This document shows positions 45,240-56,659 of a stretch of DNA of 64,000 nt, piece after piece. This stretch comes from Ascaphus truei (taxonomy: Eukaryota > Chordata > Amphibia > Anura > Ascaphidae): NCBI GenBank assembly GCA_036426205.1, contig CM071568.1, forward strand, positions 115,531,504 to 115,595,503. The letters are read 5' to 3'. The notes under the pieces are model-generated. The model was not told the origin of the DNA. It worked only from the letters and a program-made list of their open reading frames with translations, and searched no databases. Position numbers and translations under genes: made by a program. Each line of letters begins with the position of its first letter. The stretch's first letter is position 1.

Positions 45240-45480
45240 GACATTTCTCATTTTTGTAACACAGCTTCAGGTTCCTCTGCACTGCAGGATACTTCTGAGA
45301 CTGTGCTCTGCATTCAGGACAGGTATAAACTCCATATCCCTCCTGGGAAGACAATACAGTCCTGGCAGAAATTATATGTCCACATCTCTGCCTTACAGTT
45401 ACAGAATGTGTGTAAATGCACAGGCAGATAGAGCAGTTTTGCTGCTCGCGGATCAGCAAATGCCATCCGACTGAGTTCTT
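45240..45480 (-). pseudogene. TRIM-type RING finger exon, broken
   Basis: On the minus strand a frame from 45459 gives NCSICLCIYTHSV, RCGH, then GVYTCPECRA and PAVQRNLKLC. This is the order of the RING domain of large TRIM/E3 ligase families (CSIC, CGH, CPECR, then a RNLKL linker). The cysteines normally following CGH are missing, so one zinc site is incomplete. An ATG at about 45474 begins MAFADPR, the usual start of such exons, but is one frame off. It is a decayed copy of exon 1 without B-box, coiled-coil or SPRY parts nearby. Confidence 0.8.
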
Positions 45481-45571
45481 TGCTTAATCAGTGACAAAAC
45501 TAAATTAATTAATAATTAACAATCAAATAACATATTTTTCCAAAATGTTCTATCTTTTCCTTTCTCGCCAA

Positions 45572-45702
45572 GAGAAAGAGGAGCGGCCAGATACTCACTT
45601 GAACTTTGGGACCATGAACAGTCTTCTGAAATCTGACTCCTAAAGACTGTTCATAGTCACAAGGTTCAACAAAGTATCCGGCCGCTCCGCCTTCTCTTAA
45701 CG
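45572..45702. repeat. ~130-bp imperfect hairpin
   Basis: The arms are GAGCGGCCAGATACT...CATGAACAGTCTT and AAGACTGTTCATAGTC...AGTATCCGGCCGCTC. The loop is about 25 bp. It may be a small foldback MITE; flanking duplications are not clear. Confidence 0.7.
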
Positions 45703-45924
45703 TGCACCCCACAGTCTACCGGAGACTCTCACTGCCGCCACCAGTCAAAGTTCTTTCAAAACCAAAGCTGTGTCACATTTTAATCTGATCTGTATCTGTT
45801 ATATACGCCTATAATATATATTATCTTTAACTGTGCATGCAATGTCTTGTATATAATGTACTGTTTAACCCTTTTCACTCATTGTAAGTATGTATTTGTA
45901 ACCATGTATTTGTCATTATTACTC

Positions 45925-46650
45925 TATGTCCAGGACATACTTGAAACGAGAGGTAACTCTACATGTATTACTTCCTGCTAAAATATTTTATAAATAAATA
46001 TTATATAATTTTCCTACATTCAATTACAATTCGACATTTTCTAACAACATCCTATTCCATGAGACTCCTGGGTGACCCTAGTGACTCCTGTTGTCCCCTT
46101 CTCAAGCACCCTTCATGTAAATTATTGTCCAAAAAAACATGGGGTGGTCAGTCACAATGAGGACCATCAATAGATGGGTCCGGTCTGGACCAGTCCTCTG
46201 TGTGACTTAATTTCTTGGTTTCAAGGCCAAGTTTCCATGCCTCACTCTAGGAAGGATGCTAAGTTGTTCTTGGCTTCATCGGTGACAATCAATTAAATAA
46301 ATTAAGTAATAATAACTATAATCAATTATAATAATAAAAAATTCTACCTTTTTCTATCTTAAAATATTTACTTTTCCTACTTTAAATCGTCACTTTGCCT
46401 TTCCTAACTCCATCCTATTTCGGAGACTCCTGTGTGGCATGAATGACTCCTGTGTCCTCTCAAGCAATCTTAATATCAAGTATTTGCCAAAAACTGTGGG
46501 ACTGTTAGTCACATAATGGACCATCAATAGTCTATAGGTTAGGCGTTCTAATGGATTCTAATTGACGCCGTCACAGGGATGTGCGATCAGCACGAGGTTA
46601 TATAGTATCTCTCCTAGGAAAACAAATCTGTTAATTTACCATGGTCAACA
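45925..46650 (+). repeat. degenerate ~360-bp tandem duplication
   Basis: 46040-46175 and 46405-46540 share CATCCTATT, GAGACTCCTG, GTGACTCCTG(T), CTCAAGCA, TTGCCAAAA-like and GGACCATCAATAG in the same order. Both are preceded by AATTAAATAAATTAA-type AT-rich sequence and a TTTTCTA segment. A weaker third unit may lie at 45485-45700. There is no coding. Confidence 0.5.
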
Positions 46651-46921
46651 TCACGGGTATAGCCAGTGTTACAGAAATGTAATCACTGTGATATTTGAAT
46701 TCTGAGCCTCCAACACGGTTTATTTACAAAGAGGGTGATTCATTCACATTAAAAGCATGCTGAGGTGACAAGATTGAAAAGACTATCAGATGTTATATTT
46801 TTAAACCACATGCCTCAACAGATGCAGTCCATCCTTGCAGAGTAACATCTTGGTAACTGACACATTTATGTACAATATTCGGAGACCTATAAATATTTTG
46901 AAATCATGTAATAAATTATAT

Positions 46922-48247
46922 TATGGGTGGCCAACCCATGGCCAGCATGTGGCCCTTCAGTGCTTCTTGTGCAGCCCCTGATGTGAAAAAAATGGCTGCA
47001 GGCAGAGGGATCATAGAAACATGTTAGAGGATAAGCCAGAGTGCGCCCTAACCATCTCCTCTCCTGAGCTCCTATGGACCAGCGATCCATGGTAGGCTAC
47101 CAAGATGCACAGGGTACAATAAATATACACCCTGCCTGCTGGGAGATCAATATGGAGGCAATGGACACTGGAGAACAAGGTACTGGTAGGGACAATAACA
47201 CAACGGACCCCTTTCCCCCCTGTCACCCAATGGCACCTTTGTCTGTTGTTCACCACTGCCCCCTGTTATCCCCTTGTCCCCCTGTGACCCCCTTGTAACA
47301 TCTTCCTCCCAGCACTCCAACTGCCCCCTGTAAATCCAACTGCCCCCTGTCACTCAAACTGCCTCCCTCCTGTCATCTAAACTGCCCCCTGTTTCCCACC
47401 CTGCCCTGTCTCCACCTTTTCTCCCACTACCCTTATCCACATGTATCACCCTTCCCTCCCCATGTGTCCCCCCTCTTCCCATGTGTTACCCCTTCCCCCT
47501 TTCCCCATGTGTCACCCATCCCCATGTGTCACCCCTCCTACCCCCTCCCTATGTGTCAACGTCTCTTCCCTCCTCTGAATTTTTCACCCCCCATTTCCCC
47601 CTCCCCATGTATCACCCCCGCTTTCCCTTCTCCCTGTGTGTCACAATCTCTCCTCCCCTCCCCCCGCACTTGTATTTTGTGTCAGGTTATACTCTGGGTG
47701 CTGCTAGCTACATGCTCTGTCAGTGTACAGTGCTGTCAGGAATAACTCTACACTTTACACTATCAGAGAGCATAACCTGATGGCACTACACACTGAGACG
47801 GTCAGGTTGTGCTTGGTGTACTGCTGCGGCCAGCTTTATTGCTGCATTTGCCCGTATTGTCCCGCGGCTGTTTTTGGCTGGCGCCGAACTTGGCAGCGCC
47901 AGCCCATCTTCCCCGCATCTTCCCCTCCCCCTTCCCTTCCCCTCACGACCCCCTGGCTGTTCCACTCCGCTTCACGCGCTGGATTGCTCGCATACCCCCT
48001 TACCTTTAGCCTCCTTCGGGGATGCCTGGCGTCTTCGGGGATGCCTGGCGCACGTGACCGGCGCCTGGCTGTTGCGCGGCACGCTGCGAAAAAAAAAAAA
48101 TAGCCACGTCTGCCCGCACATTGCGGTGGCGGCCGCATAAGAATTAAAGCGGCCGCCAGTGTACACCGGTATTAATTTTTATTGTAGCCCTTTTAGAATG
48201 GCACTGGTAAATTCTTGCTCCAATTCGCAGTCAGGTTGGCACCCCTG
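46922..48247. mobile_element. non-autonomous hAT element, 1.33 kb
   Basis: The left end TATGGGTGGCCAACC and the inverted right end CAGGGGTGCCAACC fit the CAGGGGTGGCCAAC type of hAT termini. 8-bp flanks AATTATAT (46914-46921) and AATTAGAT (48248-48255) agree at seven positions, matching hAT duplications. The interior has no transposase. It holds a C/T-rich minisatellite (about 47200-47660) and a GC-rich part (47870-48160). Confidence 0.75.
47200..47660 (+). repeat. C/T-rich minisatellite
   Basis: Irregular tandem units of the CCCCATGTGTCACCCCTTCC kind and shorter CCCCCTGTCACCC units. Proline/serine-rich open frames across it are products of the repeat. Confidence 0.8.
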
Positions 48248-48762
48248 AATTAGATGATGTACATGGTGAGATGAAGGTGAAAGTGAAAGTGTGGAAGTTT
48301 GCTGTGGGGATCACATGTGACAAAGTATGTTACATCTCATTCAACCAGAAGAAGATGATGAGTCAACATCTGGAAAAAGAAACAAGAAAAGAAAAGCAAG
48401 AAGACATCTTTAAAGCAACATAGAAGAACTACTGGTTCTGTTTAAACCAGTTTTAACTGCACTGTAGCTCATTCATAAAGTAGCACATATAGGGCCCTAT
48501 TCTATAAGCCTTCATAAAAACAAATCGCTGGGCGTTTACACCGCCAGTTTTTTGAGCGTTGCTATCACGGTATTCAGAAAGCTTCGATTACCTGTGATAG
48601 CAGATAGCAACATTCCCAAAAACGGGTGAGTTGTGGGTGACGGGATGATCGCCTCTCTCAAAAGGGCTTACCCGGCAATTTTTTTCCAGCTGCAGAGAGC
48701 AGCCTCTCCCTGTGCATATCTCGCCAGCAATCAAAAGATTTTAATATAAATGTTAATACTGT

Positions 48763-48980
48763 ACTAGTGTAGATAAGCAGGGGGTCTCCCGAACAGAACT
48801 GCGTTGATTTCAGGTCCGGGGACCCCCTGTTTCCCGATATACAGGCCCCATTATGGGGTGCCGGTATATCCTATGCATTCAAATGTCTTGCGTCACATGA
48901 CCGTGGAAATAAAATGCATAGGAGGTACTGACACCCCATAACGGGGCCTGTATCTCGGGAAGCAGGGGGTCCCCGCACCA
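48763..48980. repeat. ~265-bp palindrome module, copy 5, truncated
   Basis: It starts ACTAGTGTAGATAAGCAGGG. The second arm ends abruptly after GCAGGGGGTCCCCGCACC, where an unrelated segment begins. Confidence 0.75.
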
Positions 48981-49490
48981 CATCATGAATATATATTTAT
49001 GTAAAAAAAAGTGCTACTGAGCGTGGCAAATGTATACATCTTAACACTACCAGATAAAATACTAATGTACCTCTATTATGACCTCCAAGTGAGCAGGTCT
49101 TTTTCATTCTACTGGAAATAGATCCAATGTTGGTCTTCCTCCCTCCTAATAGAGGTAAATGAGAATAGTAATCCTAATAGAGGTATATTAGTATTTTATC
49201 TGATAGTGTTAGGACCTGCGAACTGGGTCTGCCTTGTCGTGGCTCACAGGCTTACAATGCTTTGGCCAAAGGGTTAAACTAAATTACCCTTTTTCAAGAG
49301 AATATATAAGTATTTTACTGTGTATTTTTGTCATATTGGATGTAGCATTGGGCTTCTCTGTCGCTTCTTATATACATTTGCCACGCTCAATAGTTCTCCT
49401 TTTTGACACTTATATACATACAGTATACATTTTGTCGAGGCTCAGGGGTTTCTAAAATGAGGTTGCTGGGGTTCTGTGTGTTGTTTGTTA
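48981..49490. repeat. segment inserted in H6, contains R2 copy 2
   Basis: H1 and H5 lack this segment; homology to them resumes at AAAATCAAACATTAGCCAGC. It includes inverted copies of AGTGCTACTGAGCGTGGCAA-like sequence near 49010 and 49375, which may be its inverted ends, and the R2 similarity to 19535-19690. Confidence 0.5.
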
Positions 49491-49544
49491 AAATCAAACA
49501 TTAGCCAGCCAGCATAAATAAAGTAAATAAAACTTTCTACTTAC

Positions 49545-49593
49545 CCCTGCCATCATGAACGGTGTCCTCATCAGCATACTGCAGGTCCATGTC
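49545..49593 (-). other. 49-bp exon-like block, copy 4
   Basis: On the minus strand it is followed by GTAAGTAG. The frame reads MDLQYADEDTVHDGRG. Changes from the other copies are mostly single substitutions that keep the length. Confidence 0.5.
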
Positions 49594-50418
49594 CTCCATT
49601 GCCAGCAAGAGTACATAAAAAAATACAATCTAATGGCCCCTAACCCCTTAATTACCGTAGCAATTAATTAGCACTATAGTAATTAAGGGGTTAACACACC
49701 CTCCCCGCTACCCACTCGGGGGGCCTAACCACCCACCCTGGGTCCACTATACCCACCGTCTACCCATTGATTGGCACAGTGGTTCATCATACACATACAG
49801 TATAACATGGGCATGATAAGTCACTATAGCAGTCAATGGTCAACCTAATACAAATCATGAAGGCCAAAAATATATAATCATAAAATAAATACACAAGCAC
49901 CTAAACTCCCCAACAATAAAATAACTAAATTGCCCAGCAGTATACATCAATAAAATGTATCTATCACTAAAACAGCGAAATAATTAAAATTGTTATTCCA
50001 AAATATAGCAATACAATTAAATAAACACCTATCCAAGCAAACTATTCAAGAAATAAAACCACTAGCCAACCAATCAATTAAATAAATAAAAACACTAGCC
50101 AACAAATCAATAAAATAAATAAAACCACTAGCCAACAAAACCATCAATTAATTTAAAACACTAACAAATCCTAAAATGTACTAAAAACAAGCAAATTCCA
50201 AACAATTTAATCCTAACAATAAAGGGAAATAGAAAAGATAACAATCAATTGAAAACAAGCATTTGCCAAAAAATGCGTTGCCTGTCACGGTATTTATCAG
50301 TACCCTCACAGGGTAATATATTAGCAGTCAATGGACAATCACAAACATAAAAATAAATAAATAAATACAATAAAAAACCCTGAAAAAGACATTTACATAC
50401 ATTCAATATTTTACTTAC

Positions 50419-50525
50419 CTTTAGAAGTCTTCACCCTCCGATTCCCAGAGTATCTGCAAGCTCATGACCCGCGACGTCATCACCCGCAGTCCATCCCATC
50501 CTCTTTGAAGAACAGCATCAGGTAA
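50419..50525 (-). other. first exon-like block of H6
   Basis: On the minus strand it begins near CCTGATGCTGTTCTTCAAAG and ends GAAGACTTCTAAAG with the donor GTAAGTAA. It is very similar to the H5 block. Confidence 0.45.
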
Positions 50526-50950
50526 AAAAATCTTCTTTCTTTTATTTTCTGTCACCTTGTTCTATCTTCATCTGTCATTCTTTTCTTTAATCTTCTTTCT
50601 TATTTTTTTGTTATCCAATAGAGTCCCATGGTAAATCCAGCAACGGAAGTTGCCTCAACGTCTTCTAGAGCTAAAATGAGACGGAACAGGCCTTTTATAG
50701 GCCTTTGACATCACTTTTAGGGTCAGGTGGTACAGCTCCAATCCGATTCGATGCTGTATCATGTGCTCACATCCTTTAAAAAATTTTTTTTTAGGATGTG
50801 ACGTCATCTCCAAGGGAGGTACATCACATATTATTACAGCCAATGGGATTGAAGACAATCCCATTGGTTCATGTACCATGTAATATGTTACAATAGTTTA
50901 AAGGATGTGACATCATCCCTTAAAGTGATGTCACATCCTTTTTAACTAAT

Positions 50951-51994
50951 TTCATAAAATTAGAATCCATTGCTTCATATTAGATTTATTGTTCCTGCCT
51001 GATATTTCTTTTGTTTATTTTTGTGCCATCAGACAGGGATTCCTTTTTCATGTTTTTTTGGATTTTAATTTATATTGGACGTCGGGCTAAGATTTTTTTT
51101 TATTTTTATGGTTGGTCATAGACATTTTATTGGAATTATTTTATGGTTCTCCCTAGGATGAGGAGGATGGCCTTTATCCTGGAAGGTGTAATACCTCTAT
51201 TTATTTATTTATTTATTTAGGTTGTTCATTGATTGCTAATATAGCTATCTAGGCCACTGTTGAGGATTTAGGTAGCCACAGGGACAATCGATGGATTAAA
51301 AGACTGGAGTTTGATTATATTCTTATTTTATTGTAATGTATATTTTTTTAAATGTATTTTTTAATGATTTTATATGAGCAATAGCCCTATTAGTCACATT
51401 TGGCTAATACAGATATTGGAATTGGTCAATCTGTGGTGGATTCAAATCCACAAAAAATGGCACCCATCTCTATTGGGGACTTACACCATGACATTGATGA
51501 GAGTTACATCCGTGTTCCTCTGCCTCACCTTTTCCAAGATGCTACTCCCTAAAATTCATTGGAAGAGTCACCATCACCACAACCAATGTCACCATCAGTG
51601 GCACTCCCTGGACCATATTGTATTAATGCAGTCATAACCTCCTGACTGCTTGAAGAACTATCTGATACTATCTACTCCTCATCCCCCTGTGGTGAAACTA
51701 CATGAACCCAAGAAAGAGCAGCAGGAGCAGCCGTTGAGGTGTAACTGAAACGAGATCAAGGGAAACAGATTCAAAACCTGTCATGGGGTTTCAGACCAGG
51801 CTAGAACTGGGCCCTGAACTGGCAACCCCAAAACCAGCCTGACCTGCAAGCGCACGCAACACGTGTTGCTGCATCTGCTCCTCATAAACCTATTCAAGCT
51901 ACAGGTGGTTATGTGTGCTGGAAGCCTCAACAGTCTCTCAGTAATGCAAAGATAATCAGGTGACGTCAATAACAATGAGGAAATAACTGGGGAC
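50951..51994. other. stretch with one possible coding trace
   Basis: A TTTA microsatellite lies near 51198-51220. At about 51477-51610 one frame reads GDLHHDIDESYIRVPLPHL and then serine/proline-rich sequence, which looks more protein-like than its surroundings, but I recognise no family and it contains a stop. The rest shows nothing. Confidence 0.4.
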
Positions 51995-52681
51995 TGTGAC
52001 AGGGCCTTTCCCCAGTGTGAAAAGGCAGCTCACCTAGACTGTGGCTGATGAGTCAACCAAACTGAATTACGACAGAGACGTGCAATACAAATCCAGTCAT
52101 GCACCGTGCACACATGACCCAATCCAGGTTCCTCACAATGAAAATAGCCGCTATAAGGATTCAGTCTTTGACTAGAATGAGACAGAAATGTATCTGTCAT
52201 CACGCCCCTAATGATGCAACACTAGTTGTCTTTACAAGGGAAAAAGGCACATGAATACAGGTTTGCCAACTACAAAAAATAGAGGCCATGGGTAAAGCTT
52301 AGGTGTGAGGAGAGCTACAACCAAATATATGTACTGGAATGTAGGTATCCTGAACCACATGGAAATGATGGTGTTTCTACAGCAGAGATACCATGCCAGA
52401 CATTACTTGGGATTTCCCTAAATATTGAAGAATCGGTCAGCATTGAAAAATAAACTGCCAAGACAATAAGTCTACCAACTACCAAACAGATGCCATGATG
52501 GTCAATCAGAGTGGATAAAATCTCCACCCAAGTTGAACCACCTGCGATCATTGATACTGAACCAGATGCAGGTGGTCACCCTAGTCTAATTGTTGCCAAA
52601 CGATTAAAAGAAAACTAGGTAAAGTAGGAAAAGGAGCTTGAGCCAGCAGTCCTCTTCAGAAGGGAGGAAGATAAGCACATC

Positions 52682-53035
52682 ATGGAAAAACTGTGCTTGG
52701 AAAAAGTCCTCCATGAGCGACTAAAGCATGCTGAATACAAGCACCTACAGGAAGAGAAAGGTAGCAACCTTCCCTGGTTCATATCAGGAGTGTCAGATGG
52801 TGGCCCAAAGACAAATCCCCAAAATACTGGGAGGAGTGAAGGGCACCTGGAGAAAAGACCCAGTCCCAGCGTGACTGAGGGTTTGCTCCCTCCAACCATT
52901 CTCGTTTCAATCCACAGTCACGTCTCAAGAGAGAGTGGGGGGGATCGGCTTCAGCCGTGCATAGCCCGAGCTACCCACAAATGGGGAAGGTATGTGACAG
53001 GGCCTGTCCCCGGTTTAAAAAAGCTGCACACCTAG
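52682..53035 (+). pseudogene. open frame inside element E, unrecognised
   Basis: A 117-residue frame running into the 3' LTR. Its first half is charged (LCLEKVLHERLKHAEYKHL), suggesting a short helix; the second half is proline-rich. I recognise no Gag or Pol motif. It may be a remnant of the element's own coding region. Confidence 0.3.
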
Positions 53036-53553
53036 AGCCTGTCTGTAACTGATGACTCCAGCAAGGAGCTGGTTAATTGCAGGCAGAGTTAATTATCCAC
53101 TCTACACCTGGCTCATCAAGCTGGTTTAAAGGTGTGCTGAAAAAAATGCCCGGGGTTCTCTAGCCGAGAAGGACTTGGCTGCCAGAGAATTCCCAAGGAA
53201 CCAGAACCTCTTTTCCAGGGTGCAGAAGACCCTGGAACCCACCATAGTTTCCCCCTTACCCCCCCCCCCCCCCCCCAACAGATACCAACCGATACCCGGA
53301 GACTGATGGAAATAGCCCCTGCTTACAGGAACCTATTTGTACTTTGAGGTCAGATGTTGGCAAGACGCTTAGCCTCCAAGCCCTGCAGATAGGGTCTGGG
53401 AAGTGTGAGTCGGTCCTTACAAAGAGATAGGCCTGTCATTTGTTTTTGCTGACATGAAGCTGTATTGTTTTGAAGCTACAGGCTAAATAAATGCCACTGT
53501 TTATTTCCCCAAACTATGTCTCCCTGGTTGTACCTCTGCACTTGTCTCCTACA
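52993..53553 (+). repeat. 3' LTR of element E
   Basis: It begins TGTGACAGGG, ends CTCCTACA, and has an 18-C run at 53259-53276 and AATAAATG near 53487. It is the same family as the solo LTR at 4902-5477. Confidence 0.85.
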
Positions 53554-53558
53554 GGGAC

Positions 53559-54041
53559 AAAGGGGACATTGACGATAACGAAGCATCAAACAAACAGTCA
53601 AAATACGCCAAATCCATGCTACTAACTGCTTGTTCTAAAACAGGGCTACTTTCAATAGCAAGCTGTCCCCCCTGACACAGGTTGAACAAGCACAGGAGAA
53701 GATGGTTCCATAGGCCTGCACAAAACCAGATTTCAAGCAGGGCCAGTACTACGTCTACTCCGGCGCATGGTACTGGTAGAAAGAGTCGCTGGTACATCAA
53801 CCACTGGGCTCTTTGCCGGCACTGCCAACTGAGCCTAAAACAGTTGTTGAATCTGACCTATGTTCTCAGTCTCACATAGGAAGTGCACTGTGAAGGTGAC
53901 TGGTGAGAGCCCCTTCTGTCCTGGCTGCCACTGGCTGCAACTGGCACCACTCATAATAAATAAAAATAAAACAAATGGAACAAAGTTAAATAATAATGAT
54001 TTCATATTATAGAAAAGAATATTAACACTCCTAGCTTCTCT
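53559..54041. other. stretch without recognisable gene
   Basis: No open frame with family features and no clear repeat ends. Confidence 0.4.
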
Positions 54042-55318
54042 CAATTTTTTTTGTTTCAAATAGTTTATTGTTTTTTCAGTTTCATGAAACAATAACAATA
54101 GTAATAATAATAATAATAAAAGTGACAATAATAATAATATTAACAGAATCAGACAATAATAGAGATGAGTGTGGTATGTTACAGTTCGATGTCATATATT
54201 CCAATACAAAACCAAACAACAGTACCGTACGCTGCACTTCACATAGATGGACAAACCAGAAGAAAAGAAGACAGAAAAGAGAAGAAAACAAATATAAAGA
54301 TAAAGATGGGGCCGGGGACCAACCGAACTCCTTTATTTCTACTTATTCAGTACCAAATTTAGGTCTTTACTTTTCATCTCTCATAATACGCAAGTAATAT
54401 TGATACAGTAGTTTAATATGGTGTTAAATGGTGTGGTAGGGGAGGAACCGTTAGGGTGATATTTTAGCTTAGACTTTTATCGTTACTCAACAGCCTCCAA
54501 ATATCCGTTCCTATTTGTTTACTGTCCATCGTCATTCATTAGTTGTTAACCATTAATCGTTAATCCAGGGTTCCCATATCTTATAAAATCTGTCAGTTGA
54601 GTGTTTGAGGAATGCCGACAGCCTCTCCATCAACATTATCTCATCAATTCTTCTTTCCACTGCAAGTCTGGGGGGCGGGGGTTGGGGGGTGAGTTTTTCT
54701 AGTCTGCTGCTACTGAGCATCTGGCCACTGTTAAAATATGATAAATTAGGCGTCTCGCTGTGTGAGTCCCCTCCTCTATTGGTTTCTCTAATAGATAAAT
54801 CAGTGGGTCTAGAGGAATGTCAAGGCCAGTTGTTAAGTCGTTAATTTCTTAAATATCCATCCAGAATTTTTGTATTAGTGAGCAATTCCACCAAATGTGG
54901 ACCGTATCTCCAACTAGGCCGCAGCCTCTCCATCACAGATCATAGGACTCTGGGTAAATCCGTCTGAGCCTCTTTGGAGTAAGTTACCACTGGTAAATCA
55001 TTTTGTAGATGTTCTCTTTAGTTACAGTACATAAGGATCTTTTAGACGTGTTCTCCCATATATCGATCCTGTCTTCCCTATCAATTTCCAAGCCCAGATC
55101 ATTGGCCCATTTAACCATGTACCCCTGCTCTGGGGTTGTCTCCTGCTGCTTCAAGTCCTGCATATATTTTTGTTATTAAACCTTTCTGATAGGTGCCTTT
55201 TTTGCATAGGGATTAAAAATTGGATACTTTGGGGAAATCGAGTTTCTTTGATAGTTTGTGCAGAAAGTATTTAATTTGGAGGTATTTAAATGGGGATAGA
55301 GCTGGGTAGTTAAGTTTA

Positions 55319-55642
55319 CAGTAGAGGCAGCGATTATTCTAACAAAAACCAGTGGCAATTCCCCAAAAGACCCAGGTACATTCTGAATACATTTCCTTAA
55401 ACTAGCCCCAGCATTTTTGCATTGATTAATGGCCTATCAAATTAACAGCGGGGGTCCCTGGCAGTCCCATTCAAACTGAATTGGACTGCCAGGGATCCCT
55501 GCTGTGTTAATCCTATGGGTCGTTAGTCAATGCAGAAATGCCTTAAACGTGCCTCAAACTAGCCCAGAACATACCCAGCACATACCCTGAATGTAACCCG
55601 GCTAGTTTAAGGCAAATGTTAGAATAAGCGTTGCCTCTACTG
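55319..55642. mobile_element. 324-bp hairpin MITE, TA-flanked
   Basis: The ends are CAGTAGAGGCAGCGA and, inverted, CAGTAGAGGCAACGC, with TA at 55317-55318 and 55643-55644. The arms stay complementary to the centre, GTCCCATTCAAACTGAATTG, so the whole element is one long hairpin. Mariner-type by its TA duplication. Confidence 0.85.
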
Positions 55643-56364
55643 TAGTAGCTAGTTTCCGATAGTTTAGTAATTTGCCCTTGTGGAGAAAATTTCCTATCTT
55701 TAAGTTACTGTTTTTATAAATATTAAAACTGTTTGTGTTACTGTTTGTCTGGTGGGAAGTCCGGGTTATTGAAAACAGGGTTAAGGTGGGATATGCCTAA
55801 TGAAAGATTATATTTTATTCTAGTCTTGTTCCACATGTTTAGAATCAGCCTCCTTGGCCCCAAAATCTGTGTTTTCCTATTCTTTTTTCCTCCCTCCAAA
55901 GTGAGAGTGGCAGAGGGAGTATGTTTGAATATCGGGATTCTATATCTACATCACAGCTTGTCTTAGCTCAGCCGCCTGATAATAGCGGGTGAGGTCTGGG
56001 GCTCCCAGTCCTCCTCTGTCACTAGAGGCCAGCAGTACCGATCTTGCCACTCTGGCTCTCTTACCTTGCCATACATTTAAATAATCGGTTCTGCAGGTCT
56101 TTTAATTCTGTTTTTGGGACCTGGGTCGGGAGTGTTTGAAAAAGATAAAGTAACCTAGGTAATACATTCATCTTAATTCTACCTATCAATGAAATGTGAT
56201 GTTTTTTCCACTCTACTAGTTTTTTTTAAAATTTTATCGATTGGGGGGTGGGCGGGTGTAATTACATTGGTATAGTTTATCGTACTCTTTGGAAATATTA
56301 ACCCCTAAGTATTTGATTTGGGAACTTCACCACTTATATTTGAATTTTTTTTTGTAGGAGCCTA

Positions 56365-56659
56365 CTGATGCAGCCACGAGTATCCGAACACTTGACTGGG
56401 AAAATCTGGGGCAATACACCAGTAATGCTGCAACATTTCTGTGACATTTCTGCAGACAGACTAATGGCCTATGGGATTAACACAGCGGGGGTCCCTGGCA
56501 GTCCCATTCAAACTGAATGAGACTGCCAGGGTCCTCCGCTGTGTTAATCCGATGGGCCATTAGTCTGTTTGCAGAAATGACACAGAAATGTTGCAGCATT
56601 ACTGGTGTATTGCCCCAGATTTTCAAAGGCAAGTGTTCAGATACTCATTGCTGCATCTG
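56365..56659. mobile_element. 295-bp hairpin MITE, TA-flanked, related to 55319
   Basis: The ends are CTGATGCAGC and, inverted, CAGATGCAGC, with TA at 56363-56364 and 56660-56661. The centre shares CGGGGGTCCCTGGCAGTCCC and CATTCAAACTGAAT with the MITE at 55319, while the outer arms differ. Confidence 0.85.

Larger units (their letters stand above)
48491..50950 (-). mobile_element. Harbinger-like composite H6, truncated
   Basis: The left end GGGCCCTATTCTATAAGCC matches the inverted right end of H5. Then come the palindrome module (48763-48980), an inserted segment (48981-49490), the 49-bp block (49545-49593, minus), hairpin cassettes, the first exon-like block (50419-50525, minus) and a promoter-like region with inverted GGATGTGACATCA repeats (50780-50945). 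So H6 lies in the opposite orientation to H5. Its far end is missing after about 50950. Confidence 0.65.
51995..53553 (+). mobile_element. LTR element E with truncated 5' LTR
   Basis: GGGAC flanks the unit at 51990-51994 and 53554-53558. The 5' end begins TGTGACAGGGCC and resembles the first ~70 bp of the 3' LTR, then diverges at about 52065. The full 3' LTR is 52993-53553 (TGTGACAGGGCCTG ... CTCCTACA). About 0.93 kb lies between. The matching outer duplication shows both ends belong to one insertion that later lost most of its 5' LTR and interior. Confidence 0.75.

Noticed and set aside
47464..47780. Proline/serine-rich frames
   Set aside because: They translate a C/T-rich minisatellite inside a non-autonomous hAT element.
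48115..48170. GCGGCCGC sites and GGCCGCCAGTGT resembling a cloning-vector linker
   Set aside because: The flanking sequence does not continue as vector, and the segment lies within a repeat with matching 8-bp flanks, so chance resemblance is the better explanation.
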